Source: Cytophagaceae bacterium
Lineage (GTDB): Bacteria; Bacteroidota; Bacteroidia; Cytophagales; Spirosomataceae
Assembly: GCA_027486845.1 (NCBI GenBank)
Contig: JAIXOL010000001.1
Location: forward strand, 1 to 64,000
DNA: 64,000 nt
Direction: 5' to 3'
This document shows, piece after piece, positions 45,002 through 54,765 of this stretch (positions are counted from its first letter, which is position 1; each line of letters opens with the position of its first letter). Both the position numbers and the translations under genes were made by a program. The notes beneath the pieces were generated by a model. The model saw only the letters and a program-made list of their open reading frames with translations, made no database searches and was not told the DNA's origin.

Positions 45002-45418
45002 ATGAAAATGAAATTATCTTTAAAAGTATTGTTTTTTTTGGCAATTATCAACTTGGGATGTAGCCCAAAACTAAGCAACAGTAAGACGACCGATATCAAG
45101 AATTCGGCAAGTAAACTGCATCATATTGTGCTTTTTAATTTCAAAGATAATGCCCCAATTGATACAATTGAGACTGCTATGTACGAAATGTTTGGTAGTA
45201 TAAAAGGAGTAAACGACCTAAGTTTTAATAAAAACGTATCAAGCAGAGGAAACCTCGACAAAGGCTATAAATATTCATTTTACATGACATTTGAGTCCGA
45301 ATTTGTAAGAGATTCTGTTTTTTATACCCACCCTAATTATAAAAAGATTGGCGGCATTATAGGTCCACATATCAACGAATATCTTATTTACGATTATTGG
45401 ATACCTGAAAAAAAGTAA
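45002..45418 (+). CDS. Dabb (stress-responsive A/B barrel) lipoprotein
   Basis: A 138-residue protein with a lipoprotein signal (MKMKLSLKVLFFLAIINLGC, cysteine at 20) and a ferredoxin-like Dabb domain: LHHIVLFNFKDNAPIDTIETAMYEMFGSI...YSFYMTFES...YTHPNYKKI. Such domains form dimeric barrels and include aromatic cyclases and isomerases. It sits 4 nt after the nitronate monooxygenase gene. It is a membrane-tethered periplasmic component and its ligand is unknown. Confidence 0.87.
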   Translation: MKMKLSLKVLFFLAIINLGCSPKLSNSKTTDIKNSASKLHHIVLFNFKDNAPIDTIETAMYEMFGSIKGVNDLSFNKNVSSRGNLDKGYKYSFYMTFESEFVRDSVFYTHPNYKKIGGIIGPHINEYLIYDYWIPEKK

Positions 45419-45505
45419 TTGACGATAATTTTTTAAAAATTGGGTGTAAAGCTATAAATATCATTTATTAACCAAACACTTTTAGTACGTTTTGATAAAA
45501 TAACC

Positions 45506-47185
45506 ATGTTTAAATACCAAACATATCCTTTTGTAAAACCGCCCGAATTAAGCAATGTTAGTGCTAGAACTTACGATGTAAGCATCGTAGGTGGTGGTCC
45601 TGTGGGCTTAACATTGGCTTTGTCGTTGGCAAAACAGGGCGTCGAAGTTTTGCTTTTGGATGATGGCAATCAGGTGAGTATTGGCAGCCGTGCTATATGT
45701 TTTGCCAAAAGAAGTTTAGAGATTTTTGATAAATTGGGAGTGGCAAAACCGATGATGGAAAAAGGCGTACAATGGAATGTTGGTCGCATTTTTTTTAAAG
45801 AACAAGAAATTGATCGTTTTGATTTATCGCCCGATAATCTATCAAAATACCCTGCTTTTATCAATTTACAACAATATTATGTCGAGCATTTTTTGATAGA
45901 AGCAGTATTAAATGAACCCAAAATTGATCTAAGATGGCTGAATAAAGTGGTAAATATCGAACACGCTAATGACGAAATTGTAAAAGTAGATATTGAAACC
46001 CCCGAAGGCAATTATTCAATACAAACGAAATACCTCGTCGCTTGTGATGGCAGTAGAAGTACCATTCGTAATCTCAAGAATTTGGAGATGCAAGGAGAGC
46101 GATTTGAAGAAAGATTTCTCATTGCAGATTTCAAAATGGTAGCAGATTTTCCTCCAGAAAGATGGTTTTGGTTTGACCCACCTTTTGCACCTGGACAAAG
46201 TATTTTGTTGCATAAACAACCAGACAATTTATGGCGATTGGATTTTAAATTGGGAAAAAATGCAGACAGTTCGATTGCTCAAAACAAAGAATTTATTTCC
46301 GAAAAAATTAAAAGTGTTATTAAAGACCGACCTTTCGAATTGGATTGGACCAGTATCTATAGTTTTAGCAGTAAGAAATTAGATAGATTTGTTCATAAAA
46401 ACGTCATCTTCATAGGTGATGCCGCCCATGTAGTGAGTCCGTTCGGAGCAAGAGGTGCCAATAGTGGTATTGAAGATGCTGATAATCTGAGTTGGAAACT
46501 TGCCGCAATTTTAAAAGGCAGTAACAAGCAACTTTTAGAAACTTATAATGCCGAAAGGGTCGCTGCTGCAGACCAAAATATTGCTTGCACGGGTCAGTCT
46601 AATACTTTTATTGCTCCACAAGGTGAAGAAGCTACTGCTATGAGAAATGCTATTTTAGAAAAAGCAAAGACAGATGTATTTTATAAAAAGCAAATAAATT
46701 GTGGCCGACTAAGCATACCATGTGTATATGGCAAATATTTAAATTCCGAAGAAGGCTACTGGCAAAGTCAAGACTTGGAACCTGGAAGAGCTCTCAAAGA
46801 TTGTAGTATTGATAATGGCTATTTAATAGATAAATTAGGCTATCATTTTACCTTGCTTATTGATAAAAACAGGCTTTCGGAGAAAGAAAAGAAACAAATA
46901 GCTGATGCAGAAATAGATATTTTCGAAATTGATATTTTCAAAAACGAAAAACTTTCAAAACTGTATGATTTAGCTGATGGAGGAGCCTACCTGTTTACAC
47001 CAGACCTATACATTTTGGGTAGATGGCGAAATTTTGAATTTAGTAATGCATTAGATTTAATCAATTCATATATGTTTGGAAATCTCTTTGAACAAGACAG
47101 CTTAATCAAAACTGAGCAGGAAATCATAGATGAAGAGATTGCAGAAACTCTTAGAAACGTTCATAGTTTAAATGTAATAAATTAA
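45506..47185 (+). CDS. FAD-dependent aromatic monooxygenase (PHBH/MhpA type)
   Basis: A 559-residue class A flavoprotein hydroxylase. The ADP-binding GxGxxG variant is VSIVGGGPVGLTLALSLAKQG. DG..S in YLVACDGSRSTIRN and the GD motif IFIGDAAHVVSPFGARGANSGIEDADNLSWKL are present. The C-terminal 150 residues form the thioredoxin-like domain common in phenol hydroxylases. With homogentisate dioxygenase next door, the probable reaction is ring hydroxylation giving homogentisate, for example from 3-hydroxyphenylacetate. It follows an 87-nt spacer that may hold a second promoter. Confidence 0.88.
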   Translation: MFKYQTYPFVKPPELSNVSARTYDVSIVGGGPVGLTLALSLAKQGVEVLLLDDGNQVSIGSRAICFAKRSLEIFDKLGVAKPMMEKGVQWNVGRIFFKEQEIDRFDLSPDNLSKYPAFINLQQYYVEHFLIEAVLNEPKIDLRWLNKVVNIEHANDEIVKVDIETPEGNYSIQTKYLVACDGSRSTIRNLKNLEMQGERFEERFLIADFKMVADFPPERWFWFDPPFAPGQSILLHKQPDNLWRLDFKLGKNADSSIAQNKEFISEKIKSVIKDRPFELDWTSIYSFSSKKLDRFVHKNVIFIGDAAHVVSPFGARGANSGIEDADNLSWKLAAILKGSNKQLLETYNAERVAAADQNIACTGQSNTFIAPQGEEATAMRNAILEKAKTDVFYKKQINCGRLSIPCVYGKYLNSEEGYWQSQDLEPGRALKDCSIDNGYLIDKLGYHFTLLIDKNRLSEKEKKQIADAEIDIFEIDIFKNEKLSKLYDLADGGAYLFTPDLYILGRWRNFEFSNALDLINSYMFGNLFEQDSLIKTEQEIIDEEIAETLRNVHSLNVIN

Positions 47186-47189
47186 AATT

Positions 47190-48347
47190 ATGCCCATATA
47201 TCATAAATTAGGAAAAATGCCCCAAAAGCGACACACTCAGTTTAAAAAAACTGATGGTGGGCTATATTATGAGCAATTGTTTGGAACAATTGGCTTCGAT
47301 GGCATGTCATCTCTTCTATACGAAATACATCGGCCTACCATGGTCAAGGAGATTTTGTCCGAAAAAGACGTTTCTCCTAAAATAGCCATTGAAAAAGGCA
47401 TGAAAGCCCGCCTTTTGAAAGGTTTTGAGGTAAAACCGAAAGATGATTTTTTGGAAAGTCGTACCCCACTTTTGGTGAATTCAGATATTCATATTGGTTT
47501 GGCAGCACCAAAAAAATCATTGCGTGAATACTTCTATAAAAATGTAGATGCTGACGAAATGGTGTTTATACACCAAGGCAGTGGTACTTTGAGAACCATG
47601 CTTGGCAATATTCCTTTTGAATACGGTGACTATCTAATCATTCCCAGAGGGATGATTTACCAAATAGATTTTGATACAGAACAAAATCGTATTTTATATG
47701 CTGAAAGTTTTCATCCAATATATACACCAAAACGATACAGAAATCATTTTGGCCAACTGTTAGAGCATTCACCATTTTGCGAACGTGATTTAAAATTACC
47801 CAAAGACCTTGAAACCCACAACGAGAAAGGTGATTTTATTATAAAAATCAAAAAACAAGGGGTTTTATACGAAATGCTCTACCCAACACACCCTTTTGAT
47901 GTAGTAGGTTGGGACGGTTATAATTTTCCTTATGGGTTTTCAATTCATAATTTTGAACCCATCACAGGCCGTGTGCATCAGCCACCACCAGTACATCAGA
48001 CTTTTGAAACAAAGGCCTTTGTAATCTGCTCATTCGTTCCTCGTTTGTACGATTATCATCCATTGAGTATTCCTGCACCGTATAATCATTCAAATATTGA
48101 TAGTGATGAAATGTTGTATTACGTGGATGGTGACTTTATGAGCCGAAACAACATTGAGCAAGGACATATCACATTGCATCCTGGGGGAATACCTCATGGC
48201 CCAGCACCAGGAGCCTATGAGCGTAGCATAGGGCACACTGGTACAGAAGAGTTAGCGGTCATGATTGATACTTTTAGGCCATTATCTATAACAGAAGATG
48301 CATTGAAAATTGATGATGGGAAATATTACAAAAGTTGGTTGGAGTAG
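47190..48347 (+). CDS. hmgA: Homogentisate 1,2-dioxygenase
   Basis: A cupin-fold iron dioxygenase that opens the ring of homogentisate to maleylacetoacetate. Diagnostic stretches are the N-terminal cupin VDADEMVFIHQGSGTLRTMLG with YLIIPRGMIYQID, then RVHQPPPVHQTFETKAFVICSFVPR, AYNHSNIDSDEM-type iron-binding region (YNHSNIDSDEMLYYVDGDF) and ITLHPGGIPHGPAPGAYE. Length 385 matches the short bacterial form. It starts 4 nt after the monooxygenase gene, so tight co-translation is expected. Confidence 0.93.
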   Translation: MPIYHKLGKMPQKRHTQFKKTDGGLYYEQLFGTIGFDGMSSLLYEIHRPTMVKEILSEKDVSPKIAIEKGMKARLLKGFEVKPKDDFLESRTPLLVNSDIHIGLAAPKKSLREYFYKNVDADEMVFIHQGSGTLRTMLGNIPFEYGDYLIIPRGMIYQIDFDTEQNRILYAESFHPIYTPKRYRNHFGQLLEHSPFCERDLKLPKDLETHNEKGDFIIKIKKQGVLYEMLYPTHPFDVVGWDGYNFPYGFSIHNFEPITGRVHQPPPVHQTFETKAFVICSFVPRLYDYHPLSIPAPYNHSNIDSDEMLYYVDGDFMSRNNIEQGHITLHPGGIPHGPAPGAYERSIGHTGTEELAVMIDTFRPLSITEDALKIDDGKYYKSWLE

Positions 48348-48367
48348 AAAAAAACAAAAAATAAAAA

Positions 48368-49555
48368 ATGAAACAAGGAATCGCCTTTGGTATATATAGT
48401 ATTAAAGATAACCCGAAAAGATTGGCTGCCAAAATTCAAGGGCAAATTTTTGACCTCTTTCTTTTGGCGGAAAAGAATGTTTTTGAAGCATTAAAAATTG
48501 ATAATTCTGTTTTTGAAAATGATTTTCTCAATAACTTTATAAGTCTTGGCAAAGAAAAAACGAATGCGGTAATTCAAATTTTAAAAAACATAAATCTTGA
48601 GGAATACTCTTCTTGTGTGGTACTTAAAGAAGAAGCGGACTTACATTTGCCAATTAGAATAGGCGATTATACTGATTTTTATTCGTCTGAGCAACACGCT
48701 TACAATGTAGGCGTCATGTTTAGAGACCCAAACAATGCACTTTTGCCTAACTGGAAACACCTGCCAGTTGCCTATCATGGGCGTTCAAGTTCTATATTTG
48801 TTTCGGGTAAAAATTTTCATAGACCTAAAGGTCAAATCAATGCAAGCGATACAACTCTACCTGGTTTTTCTGAAAGTAAAAGGCTTGATATAGAATTAGA
48901 AATGGCTACCATCATTGGAAAAAACAATGAAATTGGAAACGCCATAGATGTTAATCAAGCAGAAGATTATGTATTTGGATTTAGCTTGTTTAATGATTGG
49001 TCTGCACGAGATATTCAAAGATGGGAATACGTACCGCTTGGTCCATTTTTAGCCAAAAACTTTTTCTCTTCAATAGCTGCTTGGGTGGTACCTATTGAAG
49101 AATTAGCATCATTTAGAGTAGATGCCGAGGTTCAAAATCCAGAAGTACTGCCGTATTTAAAAGAAAAAAATCGCAAAAATTTCGACATCACATTGGAGGT
49201 TTACCTCATTCCACATTCTGTTAAAACACACACCGAAGTATTAATGTGCAAGTCAAATTTCAAAAATATGTATTGGACAGTGGCTCAACAAATAGCTCAT
49301 CATACGGTGAATGGATGTAATCTCAATATTGGTGATGTGATGGGTTCTGGTACTATTTCAGGTAAAACGCCTGATAGTTATGGTTCATTATTGGAGCTGA
49401 GTTGGGGCGGTAAAAATCCTATTGCATTGCCAGACGGCAGTACCCGAACATTTTTAGAAGATGGCGATACCATTGTCATTAAAGGATATGCCGTAAACGA
49501 AAACTATAGTGTTGATTTCGGCGAAGTAAGAACCACCATTTTACCAACTAAGTAA
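48368..49555 (+). CDS. fahA: Fumarylacetoacetase
   Basis: A 395-residue fumarylacetoacetate hydrolase releasing fumarate and acetoacetate, the last step of the homogentisate path. It has the full two-domain form. Metal and catalytic residues lie in IGDYTDFYSSEQHAYNVGVMFR, HLPVAYHGRSSSI, DIELEMATIIG, FNDWSARDIQRWEYVPLGPFLAKNF, and NIGDVMGSGTISGKTPDS. No maleylacetoacetate isomerase gene is in the operon. Confidence 0.95.
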   Translation: MKQGIAFGIYSIKDNPKRLAAKIQGQIFDLFLLAEKNVFEALKIDNSVFENDFLNNFISLGKEKTNAVIQILKNINLEEYSSCVVLKEEADLHLPIRIGDYTDFYSSEQHAYNVGVMFRDPNNALLPNWKHLPVAYHGRSSSIFVSGKNFHRPKGQINASDTTLPGFSESKRLDIELEMATIIGKNNEIGNAIDVNQAEDYVFGFSLFNDWSARDIQRWEYVPLGPFLAKNFFSSIAAWVVPIEELASFRVDAEVQNPEVLPYLKEKNRKNFDITLEVYLIPHSVKTHTEVLMCKSNFKNMYWTVAQQIAHHTVNGCNLNIGDVMGSGTISGKTPDSYGSLLELSWGGKNPIALPDGSTRTFLEDGDTIVIKGYAVNENYSVDFGEVRTTILPTK

Positions 49556-49564
49556 ATATTAATT

Positions 49565-50419
49565 ATGCTAACAATCAACCCCAAAGAAGTATCCGTTTCA
49601 GTGTTACATGGTTATTTACAAGGTTCTGTAGCTCCAAGGCCTATTGCCTTTGCATCAACTATTGATAAAGATGGTAATGTGAATCTAAGCCCATTTAGTT
49701 TTTTCAATGTGTTTGGCACCAATCCGCCTACGCTTATTTTTTCGCCAAATAGACGTGTAAGAGATGGGAGTCAAAAGCATACCCTAGAAAATGTGTTGGA
49801 ACACGATGAGGTGGTCATTAATATGGTTGATTTTGCTATGGTAGAACAAATGTCTTTGGCGAGTTGCGAATATCAAAAAGGAATCAACGAATTTGTAAAG
49901 GGAGGATTTACAGAGGAGCCTTCGGTTATGGTGAAACCACCTCGTGTAAAAGAATCGAAAGCGGCCTTTGAGTGTAAAGTAAAGCAGGTCATTCAAATGA
50001 GTGAAGAAGGAGGTTCGCCAAATTTAGTCATTTGTGAAATAATTTTGGCACATTTTTCTGAGGATATTTTAGACGAAAATGGCAAAATAGATCAAACCAA
50101 AACAGATTGGGTAGCACGTTTAGGAGGCGATTGGTATGTTAGAGCCTCAGGCAACGCATTATTTGAAGTTGCAAAGCCAAGTATCCATAAAGGTATTGGG
50201 GTTGACGCTATTCCTGATTTTATCAAATACGATTCATCATTTTCCGGCAATGATTTAGGCAAACTAGGGAATATCGAAGAACTGCCTTCTAAGGAAGAAA
50301 TGCATGATTTTAACGCTCAACATCCTAATGCAAATTATAAAGAAATGACCAAAGAATTTTTGATAAATGGTAAAATAAAAGAGGCTTGGCTAGCATTTCT
50401 AAGCCAATCAAGATTTTGA
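49565..50419 (+). CDS. Flavin reductase-family protein
   Basis: A 284-residue FMN-binding split-barrel protein: VAPRPIAFASTIDKDGNVNLSPFSFFNVFGTNPPTLIFSPNRR is the family signature, and NGKIDQTKTDWVARLGGDWYVR follows. Such proteins reduce or bind flavin, often as partners of flavin-dependent oxygenases. It is the last gene of the operon, 10 nt after fahA. It may supply electrons, or it may be a hydrolytic or redox accessory of the pathway. Confidence 0.88.
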   Translation: MLTINPKEVSVSVLHGYLQGSVAPRPIAFASTIDKDGNVNLSPFSFFNVFGTNPPTLIFSPNRRVRDGSQKHTLENVLEHDEVVINMVDFAMVEQMSLASCEYQKGINEFVKGGFTEEPSVMVKPPRVKESKAAFECKVKQVIQMSEEGGSPNLVICEIILAHFSEDILDENGKIDQTKTDWVARLGGDWYVRASGNALFEVAKPSIHKGIGVDAIPDFIKYDSSFSGNDLGKLGNIEELPSKEEMHDFNAQHPNANYKEMTKEFLINGKIKEAWLAFLSQSRF

Positions 50420-50485
50420 TAGTTCTTTACCAATATGAAAACATTTTACTTATTGAATTGATATTTTGTGTATTTTACAATTGTT

Positions 50486-51808
50486 TTATTTGCCGATACA
50501 AAATTTACTAAAAATATTTGCTAATAAATCATCTGAAGAAATCGTTCCTGTAATCTCACCAAGATGGTGCAACGAAAGTCTAATATCTTGGGCCAGAAAA
50601 TCCCCAGTAATACCTATATCTAAACCATTCAAAACCTCCGTTAGGGCATCATTGGCTTTTACTAAATGTTCATAATGACGTAGATTCGTCAACATCGTAT
50701 CGGCTTGTTTTTTAACTTTGGCTTTTGCAACGATTGCTGTTTTGAGCACATCAATGCCAATGTTGTTTTTGGCTGAGATGTTTAAGCCTTCAAAGTTTTC
50801 TTTTTGTTCTACCAAGTCAATCTTATTTCTAACTTTAATAATCTTGTCTTCCTCAAGATCTAATTTAAAATCGTCGTTAATAATTTGATTGTCAGTCAAT
50901 AATAAAACTATTTCAGCACGTCGCATAGCATCTTTCGATCGTTCGATTCCTATAGACTCAACTACATCTTTTGTTGCCCGAATTCCTGCTGTATCTATAA
51001 ATCTAAACTTAATTCCTTCAATAAAAAGTACATCCTCAATCACATCACGAGTTGTGCCCGCAATTGCGGTTACGATGGCTCTTTCTTCATTCAATAGTAC
51101 GTTCAAAAGTGTTGACTTTCCAGCATTGGGCGGCCCAATTATAGCTACAGGTAAGCCTTCTTTAATCACATTTCCTGCGTCGAATGAATCAATAAGGTTT
51201 TTAAGAAAACCCTGAATTTTTGATATTAAAGATTTTAAGTCGTCTCTTTCTGCAAACTCCACATCTTCTTCACCAAAATCTAGTTCTAATTCTACTAAAC
51301 TTGCAAATTGAATCAATTCTTCACGCAAAATTTTCAATTGATTCGAGAAACCTCCACGCATTAAATTCATAGCCGTTTTGTGGGCGGCTTCCGAGTCTGC
51401 CGCAATCAAATCTGCTACGGCTTCGGCTTGAATTAAGTCAAACTGGCCATTCAAAAATGCACGTTGTGTAAACTCACCCGCCTGAGCCATTCGACAACCA
51501 TTTTGAAGCAAAAGTTTCAGAATATATCTTATAATGTAGTCGCTGCCATGACAAGAAATTTCTACTACATCTTCTTTTGTGAAACTTCTTGGTGTTTTAA
51601 AAACGGCAATCAAAACTTCATCTACAATCAATTCGCCATCTTGAATCGTGCCAAAATGTATCGTGTGCGAATCAACCTTAGTCAAGTCTTTGCCTTTGAA
51701 AATTTTATTGACAATCGTAAATGTATATTCGCCCGAAACACGAATTACTCCAATCGCTCCGATACCCTGTGGCGTAGATAACGCACAAATTGTTTCTAAT
51801 TGAGTCAT
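50486..51808 (-). CDS. mnmE: tRNA modification GTPase MnmE
   Basis: The GTPase that, with MnmG, installs 5-carboxymethylaminomethyl groups on wobble uridine of tRNAs. It has the N-terminal tetrahydrofolate-binding domain (ICALSTPQGIGAIGVIRVSG), G1 GPPNAGKST, G3 DTAGI, G4 NKID-type (RNKIDL), and the C-terminal CxGK (FCIGK). Length 440 is a little short of 450 but complete. mnmG is not nearby. Confidence 0.97.
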   Translation of the reverse strand: MTQLETICALSTPQGIGAIGVIRVSGEYTFTIVNKIFKGKDLTKVDSHTIHFGTIQDGELIVDEVLIAVFKTPRSFTKEDVVEISCHGSDYIIRYILKLLLQNGCRMAQAGEFTQRAFLNGQFDLIQAEAVADLIAADSEAAHKTAMNLMRGGFSNQLKILREELIQFASLVELELDFGEEDVEFAERDDLKSLISKIQGFLKNLIDSFDAGNVIKEGLPVAIIGPPNAGKSTLLNVLLNEERAIVTAIAGTTRDVIEDVLFIEGIKFRFIDTAGIRATKDVVESIGIERSKDAMRRAEIVLLLTDNQIINDDFKLDLEEDKIIKVRNKIDLVEQKENFEGLNISAKNNIGIDVLKTAIVAKAKVKKQADTMLTNLRHYEHLVKANDALTEVLNGLDIGITGDFLAQDIRLSLHHLGEITGTISSDDLLANIFSKFCIGK

Positions 51809-51894
51809 TTATTACAGTAAAAGAAATCTTTTCTAATATTCGATTAATCAACTTTACAAATCTTGTAAATCTTTCAATCATGGTTTTAATTACT

Positions 51895-51910
51895 TATTTT
51901 TGCAAATCTA
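51895..51910. promoter_or_regulatory. Overlapping divergent -7 boxes for mnmE and the 903-residue gene
   Basis: On the plus strand TATTTTTG (51895-51902) and on the minus strand TAGATTTG (51910 to 51903) both fit TAnnTTTG and abut at the palindrome TTTGCAAA. The -33 boxes are not clear. A shared core promoter is likely because the genes are divergent with a gap of about 200 nt. Confidence 0.4.
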
Positions 51911-52005
51911 CCAACTAAAATCTTAAAATCAGAGATTGTAGAAAATCAGCCGATAATTTATTTGAAACTATTGGCTTTCAGCCCTGTACTTTCGACTTTT
52001 GAAAT

Positions 52006-54717
52006 ATGTTAAAAGCAAAAACTTTATGGTATCTCAATGCAATCTTATTGTTGATTGCTCTATTTATTGCTTATCAAATTTGGTTTGCTCCACGTAAAGA
52101 TGCTTGGAATTTTGTGCCTGACAATGCCTTTTTGGTTGTAGAAAGTTCCGAAATTCAACAATCGCTTCATTCTAAAACTGATCCTACTCAGCTTGCCGAC
52201 ATCCCTTTTTTTTATGATGCGTTGGCACAACTAAAAAAAATTGGCGGAAGTATTGATAACGAAAATATTGCTAAAAAGTTTTTTGAAAAGAAACTTATTA
52301 CTTATTCGCTTCACCGAGAAAACAAGAAAAATCTCGAATATATTATCTATATTCCAACCGGTACTTTTGGGGATGATTCTTTTCTGAATAGTCTCTTAGT
52401 GCCAGATGCTACAAAACGTAAAGTTTATGGGCGTAATTATAAAGGGCTTCGCATCAATGAATTATACGATATTAATAGTCGTCCGCTTTTCAATTTCTTT
52501 GTACATGATAATTTTTTGATTTGTAGCGGCTCGAAAGTATTACTTGAAGAAGTTGCCAATCGAATCAAATCAGGGGTTGCAATTGAAAGAGTGCCATTCA
52601 AAGAAAGTAGAAAAGGAACAGCACACATTTATTTTAAGAGTAAGAGTTTACAAGATGTGGCTGATATTCTTCCCTCGCAGTTATCACCAAATCTGATTGA
52701 GTTTTTTGGAAATATTACGCCACGTAACCCTGATATTGTTTTCGAAAAACAAAAACTCCCTAATATTATTTCAGCTTACATTTACTCCAAAGGTACAAAT
52801 GTAATTCCATTCTTGGGGATTTTCGCTCGTCAAAAACCTCAGCCTTTTGCTTGTACTGACTTGATTACCGAAAATACGGCAATTACAATTCGTTTGAGTT
52901 TTAAGAATAAACTCTTGTTGGCTCAAGATTTTAATACTTACATGAAAAACGAAGAACCAGAACTCGTTGTTGAAAAAGATAGCGTTAATCGTTTGCTAAA
53001 TGTCAATCTTAATAGTTTTTATTCGATTCTGAAAGATGAAATTGTTTTGTGTGAAATGGAAACGTCATCTGATGAACCATCGAAGAAAATCTTGCTCATC
53101 AAAACCGAAGACTCGGCCGATGCTCTTAATTTATTCGATGATTTGGCCACCAATGCCGAAAAGATTTCCAGCTATTTTAAAGCACAACCGTTTACCTATC
53201 TCAATAATTATGTTAGAAAAATTGATGTTAGTCAATTACCGGCTATGTTGTTTGGTTCGGTATTCAAAGGTTTTTCAGATTGTTATTATACACAAAAAGA
53301 CGATTACATTATTTTGGCTAGCGATGATGATGCCATGCGTGAATACCTCAATAGCCTAAATACAGGTCAAACTTGGGCAAAGTCAAGTATTTATCGTAGT
53401 TTTATTGACAAACTTAGTCCACAATCGCAAGTAACCGCCATTATTAGCCCACAGCGAGTTTGGAATAATATTTATTATTCATTACCCAAGAAGTGGCAAG
53501 CTTCAACGCTCAAACACGAAGTTAGAGTAAAAGACATACGGTTTATTGCTATCGAAAACTTTGTAATTAATAATACATTTGGAACTAAGTTTTTGATAGA
53601 AAAAGTCCCACAAACGCAAAAAGCCGCAATTATCAATAAATTATTTTTGCAAGATAGTTTGATCGTAAAAAGCCCTATAGTTGGTATACCTAATATCATA
53701 AGAAATTCAGTAAATGCAGCAGATGAAATTATTATTCAACAAGCAGATAGCCAACTGAAATTATTGTCAAATACTGCCAAAGTAATAAATACCATTCCGC
53801 TCGGACAAGTAATAAATACTAATTATTTATTACCAACTGATTATTTCCAAGATGGACTTCTTCATTATCTGACCACCACTCCAAGCAATTTGGTGGTTTT
53901 GAGTCGAGATAATATGCAGGGAATAATAGCTAGTTCGCCGGAATTGTCATTAGATGGAGGAGTGAAAGTCTTAGCTGCTAACGAAACAAAAATCTATATC
54001 GTTGATGCATCGGCATCGATATATATAATTAATGAAGAAACTCAAAAAGTAAGTAAAATAAAAACACCTACTCAACTCGGCAGCATCGTTCAGATTCAGC
54101 CAGTCAAGTTTAAAAACAATGCCTATTTGGCCGTATTACAAAAAGATGGAACGCTTAATGTTTTCTACGAACAAGGTCCAACTTTGAGTGGTTTTCCAAA
54201 AGTACCGCTTACGGCTCGACCAATAGGGATGATTGTAGAGGAAGATGGTAGCAAAAACTCAGTCATCACTTTGCTCTCCGAAATTGGAGAAATTAAGAAG
54301 GTCGATATGCTTGGCAATAGCATAACCAATGCTAACATTCAGTTAGAACGTCCTGATAAAGGAGCAGTGTTTGAATTATTATTCGATCAAAACCGTAAAG
54401 ATTGGTTGGTAGTGCGTCGTACATCTACTTCGATGGTAATTTTCAATAAACAAGGAACTTCAGTAATAAAAATTGAAAGTACAAATTTCATGAAATCGCA
54501 ACTAAAGTATTTTGATTTAGGAAATGATTTGCGAGTAATTTCAATTTTCGATGGAAAAAACAACACATTCTTTGATCTAAAAGGCAAAACAATCGGGGAT
54601 AAACCATTACCAGCCAGTGCATTACCCGCACTTTCTTACGCTGAAGCTTACAATAAGCTATTTATTTATAACCCAAACAAAACCAAGTTTGAGGTCTGGA
54701 CGGTGAAATTGAAATAA
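52006..54717 (+). CDS. Large membrane-anchored protein of unknown function
   Basis: A 903-residue protein I do not recognise. It has one N-terminal helix (residues 7-26) followed by WFAPRKDAWNFVPDNAFLVVESSEIQQ, a start seen in proteins of the DUF3352 sort. A large extracytoplasmic part continues with repeated strands such as ITIRLSFKNKLLLAQDF, LINYVRKIDVSQLP-type segments and LYYTQKDDYIILASDDD. The last third (about 610-900) looks like a beta-propeller (GVKVLAANETKIYIVDASASIYIINEE...). Conserved export, no catalytic motif. It is divergent from mnmE and lies upstream of two secreted propeller genes. Confidence 0.6.
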   Translation: MLKAKTLWYLNAILLLIALFIAYQIWFAPRKDAWNFVPDNAFLVVESSEIQQSLHSKTDPTQLADIPFFYDALAQLKKIGGSIDNENIAKKFFEKKLITYSLHRENKKNLEYIIYIPTGTFGDDSFLNSLLVPDATKRKVYGRNYKGLRINELYDINSRPLFNFFVHDNFLICSGSKVLLEEVANRIKSGVAIERVPFKESRKGTAHIYFKSKSLQDVADILPSQLSPNLIEFFGNITPRNPDIVFEKQKLPNIISAYIYSKGTNVIPFLGIFARQKPQPFACTDLITENTAITIRLSFKNKLLLAQDFNTYMKNEEPELVVEKDSVNRLLNVNLNSFYSILKDEIVLCEMETSSDEPSKKILLIKTEDSADALNLFDDLATNAEKISSYFKAQPFTYLNNYVRKIDVSQLPAMLFGSVFKGFSDCYYTQKDDYIILASDDDAMREYLNSLNTGQTWAKSSIYRSFIDKLSPQSQVTAIISPQRVWNNIYYSLPKKWQASTLKHEVRVKDIRFIAIENFVINNTFGTKFLIEKVPQTQKAAIINKLFLQDSLIVKSPIVGIPNIIRNSVNAADEIIIQQADSQLKLLSNTAKVINTIPLGQVINTNYLLPTDYFQDGLLHYLTTTPSNLVVLSRDNMQGIIASSPELSLDGGVKVLAANETKIYIVDASASIYIINEETQKVSKIKTPTQLGSIVQIQPVKFKNNAYLAVLQKDGTLNVFYEQGPTLSGFPKVPLTARPIGMIVEEDGSKNSVITLLSEIGEIKKVDMLGNSITNANIQLERPDKGAVFELLFDQNRKDWLVVRRTSTSMVIFNKQGTSVIKIESTNFMKSQLKYFDLGNDLRVISIFDGKNNTFFDLKGKTIGDKPLPASALPALSYAEAYNKLFIYNPNKTKFEVWTVKLK

Positions 54718-54765
54718 ATATATTGAATTCAGTTTTTATGATTTTCTAAGATTCTATACTAAACC

